A stretch of 64,000 bases of DNA from contig JAGTTD010000003.1 in assembly GCA_018398585.1 (NCBI GenBank), forward strand, positions 5,340,637 through 5,404,636, written 5' to 3'. This stretch comes from Simmondsia chinensis (taxonomy: Eukaryota; Streptophyta; Magnoliopsida; Caryophyllales; Simmondsiaceae). The notes beneath the pieces are model-generated. The model was not told where the DNA came from. It did not search any database and was given only the letters and a program-made list of their open reading frames with translations. Shown here in pieces: positions 21,621 through 32,960 of the stretch (positions within the stretch are counted from its first letter, which is position 1; every line of letters begins with the position of its first letter). Position numbers and translations under genes: made by a program.

Positions 21621-24560
21621 TTTTTTTCTATAAATACTTAATCCTCCCCAACCCATTTCCTCACCAAATCTTCAATCCTCTCTTCTCTCTCTATACATTC
21701 ATCATCTCCCATCTTCTTCAACCTTGCTAATTTCAAAATTGTGCTCTAAAGTTCGAAGTTCGTAAAGTGTTTGGCTGAAGTTCGAATTTTATTGTTCTCT
21801 CGTTTCGGTAATTTTAGTATCGCAATTTTATTTGATTTGCATTTTTAGTTATTTAATTTGCATTACTACTTGCATTTTATAAATACTAATCACTTATACT
21901 AATATGGCACACAACTCTTCATCATCCTCTGGAGTCAGTCATGCTAGTTCTAGCTCTTCTCGGCCACCAAGAATCCCTAAAAGGAGTAGAATTGTCGTAC
22001 TTAATACGGAAGAACAAGCTTTTATACAACCAGGCACATCACCCCAATACACTGATGATAGTATAGATTATGACTTTTCACAACAACAAAATTATCATGA
22101 GTCGGGTGGTGGTGGGGTTGGAGACTCACAAACTGATGAGGAACCCACGCTCACCACCGAAGCCCAGCCTGAAATTAGTACTTCTACTAGTAGGCGTACA
22201 ACTAGTGGGGTATGGAATCACTTTACCCTTAATAAGATAACTAATAAAGCAACTTGTAAATTATGTGACCCAGCTAGGACTTTTAGCCATCAACCTGGCA
22301 GTGGGACAGGCACATTAAATAGACATATACTTAGTTGCCACCCCGAGCAATACCCAGATAAGAGCCAACAACGTATAGTACAGCAAGTGAATGGTGTACA
22401 TGCTAATTTTAGGTTCTCTCAAAAGGGCAACCGAAAGGCGCTAGCTAAATATATAATTTTGGGTGAAAGGCCTTTCAATGCCAGCGAAAACCCATATTTC
22501 GTCGACTACCTCTAACAAAATGTGAACCCCGCCAATGTGAGGATTCCACGGAACACAGTAAAGCGGGACGCTTTTACGTTGTACCACGGAATGAAAGCTG
22601 GGATCTTAACACTTTTTGCGATGAACACGAGCATGTTCTCGTTGACGTTGAAAATACGGACGTCAAAACCCAGCCAACCTTATATGCACATAACAGCACA
22701 CTGGTCCGATGACTCCTACATCCTCCAAAAGATGATAATTCATTTTGGACTTTTTGATTGCCCCCACACTGCCAAGGTAATTACGGGTGCGATTATGTCG
22801 GCAGTCCGTGACTGGGGCATAAAGCGACTTATCTTTAGTATTACGTTCGAAAATGCTACTAATAACACTGCATTCGTTACACATTTAATTAGGCAAATGA
22901 GACCCATGTTAGGTGGGAAGTGTTTCCATATTCGTTGCATTTGTCAGGTTTTGCATTTAATGGTAATGAATGGTTTAAATCTTGTAAACGTATCTCTTGC
23001 CATCTTAAGATCCGTAATAATATCTATTAAATCACCCAGCACTAGAAAAAAAAAGATTTAGAAATTTATGTAGGTTGCATAACATAGAATATAAACAATT
23101 CAAATTAGACTCCCAAACTAGATGGTCGTCTACGGTAGAAATGTTAGAGTGCATTCTACCATACAAAGACGTTCTGATGAAATTCACATAGGAAAATCGT
23201 ACAGAATGGAGTGATTATAACCTGGCCAGTATACAATGGGAGGTAATAGATCAAATTTGTAACTTTTTTAGCATGTTTAAGGAGGCCACGACATTTTTTT
23301 CGGGTTGCTACTATACGACCATGCCTCAAGCAATATCAAGATTGCTTGATATTGTCAATTGAATGGTGAGTAATGAATCCAACCGCATTTTGTTCGAATC
23401 GATTAAGGCAATGAAAGAAAAATTTGCTAAATATTATTCTGAACTACCTCTTACATACTGCGTGGCAACTATTTTAGATCCTTGTTGTAAACGCAGGGTT
23501 TAAACTTGTTTTACCAACATTTTTTCAAATATTTGCATCCTAGTCTTAATATCGACACTTTCATTGCCGATGTCGATAACGACTTGCATAGTTTATTTTC
23601 TCAATGTTCCTGGAAATTAGCGTCCAATAATCCATATCCTAGTACTGCTTCAGTAGGATCTTCCATATCTAGTGGAAGTAGTTCACACACGTCATATTCG
23701 TGGAAGCTGTTGGAGCAATTTACGCCCACTGTAGCCTCCACGTCATGTGACGAACCAGATTATTATTTGCGGACACCGTTGGTCCATATTTTCGGGCCAC
23801 CGGCCAACCCGCATTTTGACCTTTTACAATGGTGGAACGCAAACCAAACCCAGTATCCCGTGCTTTCCCCCATGGCACGTGATATACTAAGTTGTCTGGT
23901 GTCTTCAGTAGCATCGGAGTGTGATTTCAGTCTTGGTGGCAGGTTTCTTGGAACGAAGAGGGCGAAGCTATCACCATCACGCTTGGAGATGTCCATGTGC
24001 TTGAAGGATTGGCTGCTAGCTGAGGCAAGAGATCAACAGAGAATGAAGCTGGATTCATTGAGCGATGAATAGACGACCGCACCACTGATATGTCAAATGA
24101 TGGCATAGAAACCCCCCCATGTGACTGATATTAATACTTTTGTATGTCAATTATTTACTTTTAAATATTTACATCAAAAGACGATCACACCCCCCATACG
24201 TCAAACTTTGTATTTTTTTATAAACAAATTTGTATTTTTAAATATTAGGCCCCAACTGCTTTGTATTTGTACTTGTTAAGTTATTTATTTACCATTATTT
24301 TTTTTGATAAGATATTTACCATTACTTATTGTTTATTTTATTTTATTACATATATTTAGCATTATTTTTTTTTTAACATGTATATTTAGCATTATTAGTG
24401 CTTGGAAAAAAATGTATTTGTATCTCATATTATTTATCAATGAATCACAATAATTTTAGTACAAAACGACTTTGTATTATTTAAATTTTATTTTTTTTAA
24501 TTCTATCAAAAAAGCGGGTCAGGCCCGGGCCAGGCCGGACCCGGCCGGTGGCCATGGCTA
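21499..24560 (+). mobile_element. hAT DNA transposon (3.06 kb)
   Basis: Flanked by an exact 8-bp duplication GCATTATG (21491-21498 and 24561-24568). The ends are imperfect inverted repeats, TAGGCGTGGCCAACGGGCC on the left and, read inward from the right, TAGCCATGGCCACCGGCC, followed by GC-rich subterminal sequence. The element contains a degraded transposase gene in the plus direction (21904-24072). It interrupts the RT of copia element 2; removing it and one duplication copy restores continuous RT sequence. An (AT)n run sits at 21571-21612, just inside the left end. Confidence 0.96.
21904..24072 (+). pseudogene. hAT transposase pseudogene (BED finger to hATC dimerisation domain)
   Basis: Start ATG 21904. 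Residues 1-95 are Ser-rich and acidic; a BED zinc finger follows (about residues 100-160: 'GVWNHFT', 'CKLCDP', 'LNRHILSCH'). The middle has the RNase-H-like fold segments ('GGKCFHIRCICQVL' near 22912, 'TRWSSTVEMLE' near 23125). The C-terminal hATC domain is at 23800-24020 ('LLQWWNANQTQYPVLSPMAR', then 'ASECDFS'). Breaks: in-frame TAA at 22513, a frameshift in an A9 run near 23050, TAG near 23191, TGA near 23360 and another frameshift near 23490-23505. Known role of the family: binds the TIRs and cuts the element out. This copy cannot make it. 'SCLVSSVASEC' differs from the usual 'P.SS.ASE..FS'. Confidence 0.92.
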
Positions 24561-25076
24561 GCATTATGTTAAATCAACATAAATACATTTTGGACATTGT
24601 CAGTGAGGCTGGTCTTTTGGCTGCTAAACCGATCCTCATAGCAATAGTTCAAAACCATGGTCTAGTAGATGAGGTAGCTGATCGGGTGGAAAATGGGGGC
24701 CGATATAGGAGGCTTGTCTTGTGTCTGTTGTATTTAATGATCACCCTTCCTGACATTAGTTATGTTGTTCGAGTTTTGAGCCAATTCTTGCATGATCCTC
24801 ACATCCCTCGTCTTGATGCCGTTATGTGAGTTTTATGTTACCTTAAAGGAACACTAGGTCAAGGAATTTTTCTTCCTTCCAATTGTGATTTGAAGTTCGT
24901 GGTTTTATCGTGATGTTGATTGGCTGGTTGTCCTATGATCGAACGCTCCACTATTGGGTTCATTATTTTCTTAGGCGGGGCGCCAATATCATGGTGCTCT
25001 AAAAAATAGGCAGTCCTGTCCCGATCCTTGGCTGAAGCAGAGTATCAGTCCATGGCTACCACGGCGAGTCAAACAT
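24561..25076 (+). pseudogene. copia pol pseudogene: RT C-half and RNase H (element 2)
   Basis: Continues the RT frame directly after the hAT element ('MLNQHKYILDIVSEAGLLAAKP' type segment at 24568-24630), then 'ITLPDISYVVRVLSQF' (24750-24790) and RNase H residues 'LAEAEYQSMA' (25028-25057). Stop codons occur at 24827 and within 24900-25010. RNase H breaks off after 'TTAS' at about 25070, at a 13-bp microhomology with the following LTR element. About 90 residues of a normal RNase H are lost. Confidence 0.85.
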
Positions 25077-27344
25077 TAAATATTAAATAAATGAAATTGT
25101 TGGAATAGGTGTCCTAGAAAAACACAATTAGTTAGTTTTTTAAATATTAAATAAATGAAATTATTTCATGTATTTATTTTTACAAGTCAAACATGCGTGA
25201 TTGTTTTTCTAAAACGATTCATGAAATGGACGTTGTCCAAGATGACGTGTCAGGTTCGGTTTAAGTGGTCAATATGATTTAACCATGGAAAGACTTAGAT
25301 CAAACTAGTGACATGTTGTCAAAGTATGTTTGTAGCCAATGATAAATTTTTATGACTTATCTTGGTCAAGTTGATAGGGATCCAAGAGTACTATGTTGGT
25401 GTTTTCAATAAGATCAGAACATTGAGCAGGACCACCAGAACTACTTGTCTTTTTACTGCTATCAGAAATAATTAATTATATAAAACAATAACTCTAAATC
25501 CGAAAAATAGTCCGAACTTGTGCATGGAATGTTAATTGCTTTGATGTCCAAAATGATGAGGTTAAAATTTAATAAATAGGATCTTACGTCGTTGAGAAAT
25601 TGCATAGAGTGTGGGCGGGAACGGATATTTTACTAGGAATCTACAGCCAAATATGTCCTCTTAGTTGATTAACAAATACATGAAAAGATTCTAAAATCTT
25701 TGGCTAGGGTATTGCGCATGTGTGACATTTGAAATTAATACAGAAATTGTTTCTATATTCTGAATTGTTTGAGAAGGGCGAGTCGGGAACTATAGTGATA
25801 GAGGTGAGAAAATAATGATAGTAGTTGTATGTGGTTTTACTCATGGATATCTAATAGAGGGGTTGTTTAGGGCAATAATAATGTCAAAATTATCTAGGAA
25901 ATTCTTGGGTCAATATTTTTAATTCTAGAACACAGTAAATCTTATTTAGTGGAATTAAGTTTTATTAAATGGCAGTCATTTGTATCATGAGATGATAATC
26001 AGATTTGACCCTTTTGGAGTTAGAATTAAATTGTACATAAGGTCCCTCTGCAAGCCTCAACTTAAGCATTGCTTAAAAATATTTAAATTGAATTCATGAG
26101 ATAAATTATTTATTAATAAGATAAATAAATTATTTTTTTACTAAACATAATTTATAAGGTGAATTATTTATTCAGAAGATGAGTAAATTAATCTTACCAA
26201 TAACATTCATGAGATGAATTTTCTACATGTAAAAATTTAAATGAAATTAATTTAAATAAAAAAAAAAGAAGACTATAAATGTGTTGGGCAAGTCGCCCAG
26301 CGCAAATTTCAGATTTAGATGGGACCCATGCAGGGCCCACACTTACATATAAATACATATACATGTATATTATGTAGTGTCGGGTTGTTGGTGTAGGTTT
26401 TGGACTAAATTACCAAACTGGCACCTTTTATAAAAAAAATTACTAAAATGGCATAGTGAAAAAAATATTTAACAAAATGGCATACTTTACTGTAGCGTGA
26501 ATAGAAAACGCTGTTTAAAACGGCGTTCGTTGAGCAGTGGTTTATGTTACCATTTAGAGGCCGTCAGAAACGGCGTAACGGCGTCCGAAAGGGACCGTCT
26601 ATTGGACGTGTGTGGGACGCCATTTTCAAAGGTAAAGTAAACCCCTGCAAAGCTTACCCGTGACCTGCTTTTTAAATCCGTGACCTGCTTTTTTCCCCTC
26701 CATTTTCATCTTCTTCTTCAACCTGTGACCTGCTCTTTTTCCCTCCATTTTCATCTTCTTCATCCCCTTCATCTTCACTTTTACCTCTATAAATGCTACC
26801 AATTTCTTCAATATTTTTCATAACACTCAATTACTTAAATACATCTTTCAACCTATTATGCTCTCAAAAAAAGCTTCCAATCTCCACTTCATTTTCACAG
26901 TTATGTAAGTCGTTATTATTGTCATTTTTAAATTTGTTAATACTTTTATATTATAATGTCATATTATTTTATAGGAATTTGTTATTATAGTAATGTTATT
27001 AGATTGATTAGTAAAGTTAATATAGTGATTATAATATATAATAGCAAATTAAAAAATTTATTTGTTAATATAATATTGAATAATATTATACTAAAAAAAT
27101 TATTAATTGTATATTTTATGTTATATTTCAATATATTCGTAATTTTTTGTAGCCTATATTATTTTTCAGTGTTAAACTTTATTATATGACAATTTTAACT
27201 GTTTGTGATACCTTTATGTATTAAAATATTTTGTAGATATTTAAATTCTATATTTTGAGCAATTTAGAAATGAAAATTTATTATATATATATATATATTA
27301 AGAATTGTCAGAAAAAATATTATCGGACATGATTATAGAATATA

Positions 27345-27757
27345 AGGTAAATTACAGAAATCTCCCTTGACTTTTACTTCAAAAATAGTAAACCCCCTCC
27401 CAAAAAAATCACTCACTAAATCTCCTAACTTTTGAAAATTTTTTCACTTTGTCCCCAAATTATGTTTTATCTCATAATATTTTTTTCTTAAAATTTTAAA
27501 ATAATTATATTTTTATTAATATGGAAAATTTTCTTAATTTTTTTTTGCTAAAAATATAAAATATTTAATTTTTGTCTAATAATATAAAACCTTTTTTGAA
27601 AAACAAAATTAAACATTAGGGCAAAATGGTCAAAAATAAGTTACATGGGGTTAAGTGATAAATCTTTAAAAGTGAAGGGGTTTTGTGAGTGCCTTTATTT
27701 GTAAGGGGGTTTTCTATTTTTGAAGTAAAAAACAGGAGAATTTTATGTAATTTACCC
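27345..27757. mobile_element. Mutator-type MITE nested in the MULE
   Basis: Exact 9-bp flanking duplication TAGAATATA (27336-27344 and 27758-27766). The ends are inverted repeats: AGGTAAATTACAGAAATCTC on the left and, read inward from the right, GGGTAAATTACATAAAATTC, both reaching 'acttcaaaaatag'. 413 bp, AT-rich, non-coding. The 9-bp duplication points to Mutator-type transposition. Confidence 0.93.
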
Positions 27758-28447
27758 TAGAATATATTTTATTAGGTTTGTTTAGTAATATTAATATAAT
27801 AATTACAATATATATAATGGTTTATTATAAAATTTATTTATGAATGTAATATTAAATAAGAGGTTGCTAGAATATATCATATATAATAGTATATCATAAA
27901 ATTTATGTTTTATTTCAATGCAATATAACACAATTAATACTCACTTATTATTGACTACATGATTATTAGAAAGTTATATATATTACAAATTTGGTAAATA
28001 TTTAAATTCTATATTTTGAGCAATTTAGAGATGTAATTTTATTTTTTATATGTATTACGATTATTTTAAAATTATTCGAATTTGTAAGACATTAAGAATT
28101 TTTAGAAAAACTATTATATTATTCATATAATATAAAATTTGTATACTATAAATACAATTTAGAGATTAAATTTAGAATTTTTAATATAAAATTGAATAAG
28201 AGGTTACTATAATAATTTATTTGTTATTATGAAAAATGTGTGAGAATAGAATGATATAAGTAGAATTAAAAATAATTAGAAAACAGTAATTTTGATAGAA
28301 AAATAAGGGACATTATATGTTTTATATTATATGAATAATACAGAGTTAATATGTTGCATTTCTTAGTTTGATATAATATTGTTAGATACTCTGTAATGTT
28401 ATTAATATTACATTGTATGTTTTTAATGGAGACTCAGTCTACAAATT

Positions 28448-30077
28448 ATGGCGTGCAACATAGTCACATTGTTGTGTCATTATGATGGAGATACGGTGCA
28501 AACTGTTGATGGTGTTGATTACACGGGTGGAAGGCAGTTAATGCTTAGGGTGCAGTCTGGAATTTCTCTTTCAGATTTGAAGGAAATGATGCATGAATTT
28601 ACTGGCTTGGATCATAACACAATGGATATTGCAATTACATGGAGAATGTTGTTATCTCATAATCCTATGCGATACACACCTATTGAGATCGTTTGTCCAA
28701 CGGCATTGAGGTCTATGTTCGAAATGGCTTTAGAAAATAGGGCAACATACATAGAATTTTATGTAACTGCTGTGAATGTTGCGGGAAGAGCTCAACATCA
28801 TGTGTCGCATAGTGTAGTTGAGGCATCTAGAGGTCCAATGGTGCGCGTTTCATTGGTTGCTGGAATGGTTGCAAACGAAAGCACAACCATGTTTGATATG
28901 GCTTATGCCAACAATGATTCCGAGGCATCCGATGAAGATGCAGATCTGGAGTTGGACGAGGACGAGGATGAACTGCATGATAATGATGATGGTGTCGGGC
29001 CTTCATTTGCCCAAGCTCCCGTTCTTGAATTCGAAGATGTCTCATGGGCAGACCAGGCAGTATGTTCTGACTGGGAGGAAAGTAGAAGAATTCGGTCAAC
29101 GGGAACTGTCTTGGAGGAGGGACAAGTGTTCCAAACGAAGGAAGAATTAGTCAATGCAGTTAACTAGTGGCACATAAAAAACAAGCTTGAATATATAGTG
29201 TACCGGTCGAAGCCTAATGACGTAGCCCTAAGGTGCATGCAAGCACCACAATGCAACTAGTATCTACGTGGGGCGCTCAAACAAAGACTAGGGGCATTTG
29301 AGATTTCGGTTTTGAGGGGGCCACATACATGTTCTACCACTGTATTGGCAGAAGATCACCGTGCCTTGACATCAAATTTTGTTGCTACTATAGTGTCACC
29401 TATTGTGACTGCTGATCTTAAAATGAATATTGCAACAATTCGAGCAACAGTACAACAACAACATGGATACAACATTTCGTATCGGAAGGCATGGATAGCA
29501 AAACAGGAAGTGATTGAGCGGTTGTTTGGCTCCCATGAGGATGCATTTCCGATGCTACCTAAGCTACTCACTGCATTGCAATAGTCAAATCCAGGCACTA
29601 TTGCCGATTGGCAATATAAAAGCGTGGTGGGAGATGAGGCAATCTTTCGTGGAGTTTTTTGGGCATTTGGTGCATCTATTGAGGGATTCAAGAGTTGCCG
29701 TCCACTTATTGAACGAATGGAGTTGCACTTGTGGTACATGGCAACTGTTTCATCATCCATGCTCACATGTGATGGCATGTTATACCGCTTCTCGGCTCGA
29801 GTTCGGACAATATGTTGATCCATTTTTAAGCCTCGCCATGTATGCAAGTGCGTATGCTCCATTGTTTCACCCCCTTCCCGATCAGTCTTTATGGCTGGAG
29901 TACATTGGACCTATAGTGGTTGCAGATCACACAAGGTGGAGGCATGGTAGAGGACGGCCACGCTCAACCCGACTACATAACGAAATGGAAGCAAGGGCGG
30001 GCTTGTCCAAAAATAAATGTAGCATATGCAGTGAAAGGGGGCATAATAAAAAAACATACCCTAATAGATCGCAATAA
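28448..30077 (+). pseudogene. MuDR-type transposase pseudogene, catalytic core deleted
   Basis: One frame (28448-29715) gives, in order: a ~150-residue N-terminal domain seen in plant MULE transposases; an acidic linker ('DEDADLELDEDEDE', near 28935); the WRKY/GCM1-like zinc domain ('LEEGQVFQTKEELVNAVN', 'YIVYRSKPND', 'CMQAPQCN', about 29115-29340); and the stretch that leads to the DDE core ('FWAFGASIEGFKSCRPLI', near 29660-29710). It then jumps, in another frame, to the C-terminal SWIM finger ('SCTCGTWQLFHHPCSH', 29720-29770) and a CCHC-like knuckle ('CSICSERGHNKKTYP', ending Y where C is expected). The whole DDE catalytic domain is missing. Three in-frame stops, all TAG (29165, 29258, 29582). 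Cannot act; would need a transposase in trans. Confidence 0.9.
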
Positions 30078-30844
30078 TGTTGTACTTAGGTTCATACTTG
30101 CATTTGATGTATTATTTACTGTAATTACATAATAATAATAAATATAATTTCTTTCTTGTGTTGTGATTGATAAGAATGCTGTAATATGTGTAATTTTTTT
30201 GTTAGCCCATTGGTTACTATTTTTGGTTTTTTTAGAGATATGGTAAGAACACTAGGAGGACATGCTTTGACTTCGACCTCGACTGCTCGGTATGGTGAGC
30301 AAAATCCAGGTCCAGATGACAGGTCTGTGTTGCGTCTTCAGGAGCGTCATCGATTGGAGGATGTTTGGAATGAAAGGGTATGCTATTAATCTATATTTGT
30401 CATATAATTTTGAGTTATAATTATTCAAATAGTTGATTAATATATTTAATGTCTTTGTGTTACAGGGCAATGATGAGAACAGGGCGAGGATTCACCATCC
30501 ATCAACCCTTCGCCCACAAATACGACCTTATGTCGTACAAGCTGGATTCATTGGAGTGGCCCAAGTAGGTCACATCCAGATTGATAACGCATTGATTGGG
30601 GCTTTGTAAGAGAGGTGGAGGCAGGAGACCCATACATTCCACCTACGTGTTGGTGAGATGACACCAACACTGCAGGATGTTGCCGTCTTACTAGGTCTAC
30701 GTATAGACGGTCGAGCAGTCACTGGTAGCACTACCTACAATTAGCAGGACCTCTGTCACTATTTATTAAGTGCAGCCCCCACAGAATCAGCATTAAAGGG
30801 CAGCTAGGTAAGAAGTACATGGTTGGCGCAACTTTGTGCACAAG

Positions 30845-30884
<40 letters not shown>
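30845..30884 (+). repeat. 40-base C homopolymer in the PMD gene
   Basis: A pure C run of 40 bases lies between 'caag' and 'acctta'. In the PMD frame it would code for polyproline where the family has none that I recall. It could be a true expansion or an assembly/sequencing artefact. Confidence 0.9.
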
Positions 30885-32280
30885 ACCTTACGCTGATGAG
30901 CAAGTGTTGTTACAACAAGCCAAACGCTACATCCTTAATTTGTTTGGCTCCATGTTGTTCACCAACAGCACTGGTAGTTGGACATCAATGGTCTATCTTC
31001 CATTGTTTGAGATGATGGAGGGGTGTAGTGAGTACAGCTGGGGGTCAGCTGTTCTTGCCAACCTATACAGACAAATGTGCCAGTATTGCATAGCAGGCCG
31101 CACCCAAATCGGCGGGTGTGTTTTATTGCTCTAGGTATGGATGGTCACTTATATTAATGTTTAATTCTTTAATGTATTAAATCCCTAATTCGTATGTGCC
31201 ATTGCATGTGTAGTTGTGATCATGGGAACATTTACATATTGGTTGACCGTTTATATCTGCGCCCCTTCCACTTCCACCTGCAGTCAATGATCTGTTGCCA
31301 CCTTTGGAATCTCAGTAAGGGAAAATATTTTGTACATCTTGATTCAATGTATATGTAATATTATATATGTATTAAAATAATTTATTTTGTACTTGATCAG
31401 CTGGGTTGTGTCCTTGACATTCCGCGAGAATCCAAGGCAATGCCAATCCTTCTATGGGGACCAACTTGATATCCAAGAGCCACATCTACATAAAAGCAGA
31501 CACAATTATATATTGTTAATATTTAGTGTAATAACTAAGTTATTTTACCTGCACTTAGGTTCAATGGATGCCTTACAAGCAATCTCGGTTAAGCACCTTG
31601 CCCGCGATTTGTGTCGAGGGTTGTCATATCTAGCGATATCAGGGACCAATGATATGCTTTGGCATTGTAGAGCTGCATTGCCCTGATAGAGTGTTGCGTC
31701 AGTTGGATTAACGCAACATATCCCTGATCACATCGACACCCTTGACTCCTTGCACAATACATCTCGTTCGGGCAGGTGGGACGAGAATTTAGAGGTCTAC
31801 CATTCGAACTGGATCGAGGTATAGAACACACGAATGGATTATATCGCCAACGTATGTCACCCTCCTACATCGCCTACAGATTACATGTGTTGGTACAACT
31901 CTTTCACCAGGCGTTATATAGTACGGCGTGAAGTGCATGTTCAGCGTCCATCTCGGCTTCGTTATGATCCAAGTGGCAACCAAATTCAACGTGTAGTAAG
32001 CACTTTTACAACATTTGTCTCTTTACTTATTCCACAATATGTTTCGTTAACATTTGAATGTACTATTTTCTAGGTCGATGTTCTTAAAAAGCATGCTAAA
32101 ATGGCAATTCAAAGGATACGTAATACTGTTGGCCACACTGTAGAGTCTGTCTCTACAGAAGGGCTAACTACTTGCAGTACCGCAATAGATGTTGCCGGTG
32201 AACGACATCAATTTGAACAGGCTATGCAAGAAGAAGAGTTTGACTACCGTTCATTTGGTGCTCCACCCTCAGAGCATCGT

Positions 32281-32475
32281 GGTGAACCTCCAGAAGGAAG
32301 TAGACGTGAACATCCGCGACATAGTTTTTCAGTTCATATGGAAGGTTCACCCTCACAGCATCGTGGTGAACCTCCAGAAGGAAGAAGACGTGAACATTCG
32401 CGACATAGTTTTTCAGTTCATATGGAAGGTTCACCCTCACAGCATCGTGGTGAACCTCGTCGTAGATCGACGTCA
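32281..32475 (+). repeat. 84-bp tandem repeats in the last PMD exon
   Basis: Units 32281-32364 and 32365-32448 are nearly identical; a third partial unit starts at 32449. 84 bp is 28 codons. The unit is open in at least one other plus frame and one minus frame, which is why overlapping open frames appear here. Confidence 0.93.
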
Positions 32476-32684
32476 CATTTTTTACCATAACTTACGTTAT
32501 TTATTTTTTTGTAATCTGTTATTACTATGCATTTTTTCCTTTTTTTATTACTTTATACATTAAATAACGTAACTCTACTAAATTTTTTTTATACTTTATT
32601 TTATCATTTTGTTGTTAAGTAAGTTAGGAGGATTTTAAGGTTTATCATTTTATTAAATAATGTGAAATCATGGTGAACCTGTGT

Positions 32685-32960
32685 GTGGGACGCCGTTTCT
32701 AATGACAGAGGTCCGTAGGCCTGCGTGTGTGGGACGCCGTTTCTAACGGCGTACGGACGCCGTTAGAAACGGTGTCCCACACACGTCTGTTCGGAACGCC
32801 ATTTCTAACGGCGTTCGTACGCAGTTAGAAACGGCGTTCCATAGACGGTCCATTTCGGACTCCGTTTCTAACGGCATCCGTACCCCGTTTCTGGCGGTGT
32901 CTGAAAGGTAACGTAAACCACTGCTCAACGAACGCCGTTTGAAACAGCGTTTCCTATTGA
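32685..32960. repeat. GC-richer palindromic subterminal block of the MULE
   Basis: Repeated short palindromes based on 'gacgccgttt' and 'aaacggcgt' occur at least eight times, mirrored by a shorter version at 26505-26600 in the left end. Likely extension of the terminal inverted repeat and a candidate transposase-binding region (inference). Confidence 0.7.

Larger units (their letters stand above)
18241..25076 (+). mobile_element. Ty1/copia retrotransposon 2, decayed, split by a hAT element
   Basis: Holds gag (18241-19110), protease (19290-19590), GAG-pre-integrase zinc region and integrase (19590-20590), RT (20830-21498 then 24561-24800) and part of RNase H (24870-25076). The RT is cut between two adjacent codons by the hAT transposon at 21499-24560. 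LTRs are not seen: the left end abuts element 1 and the right end is truncated within RNase H at a repair-like junction with the next LTR. Different lineage from elements 1 and 3 by RT and gag residues. Confidence 0.85.
30240..32490 (+). pseudogene. Plant mobile domain (PMD, aminotransferase-like) gene, decayed
   Basis: Recognised from 'RQETHTFHLRVGEMTPTLQD', 'VAVLLGLRIDGRAVTG' (30625-30725), 'SWGSAVLANLYR' (31040-31075), 'VQWMPYKQSR' (31559), 'PMICFGIVELHCPDRVLRQ' (31650-31700) and 'CWYNSFTRRYIVR' (31889-31927): the family of MAIN/MAIL1 and 'phosphatase 7 long form' proteins. Splice sites read well: intron 30378-30466 (GT...AG, phase 0), donors near 31134, 31315 and 31999, acceptors near 31213, 31400, 31558 and 32074. 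The last exon (32075-32490) ends at TAA and codes two and a half 28-residue repeats. Stops and a 40-base C run (30845-30884) disable it. PMD genes are known inside plant MULEs; their role in the element is not settled. Confidence 0.85.

Noticed and set aside
32222..32488. 88-codon minus-strand frame with internal repeats
   Set aside because: Antisense shadow of the 84-bp repeats in the PMD last exon.
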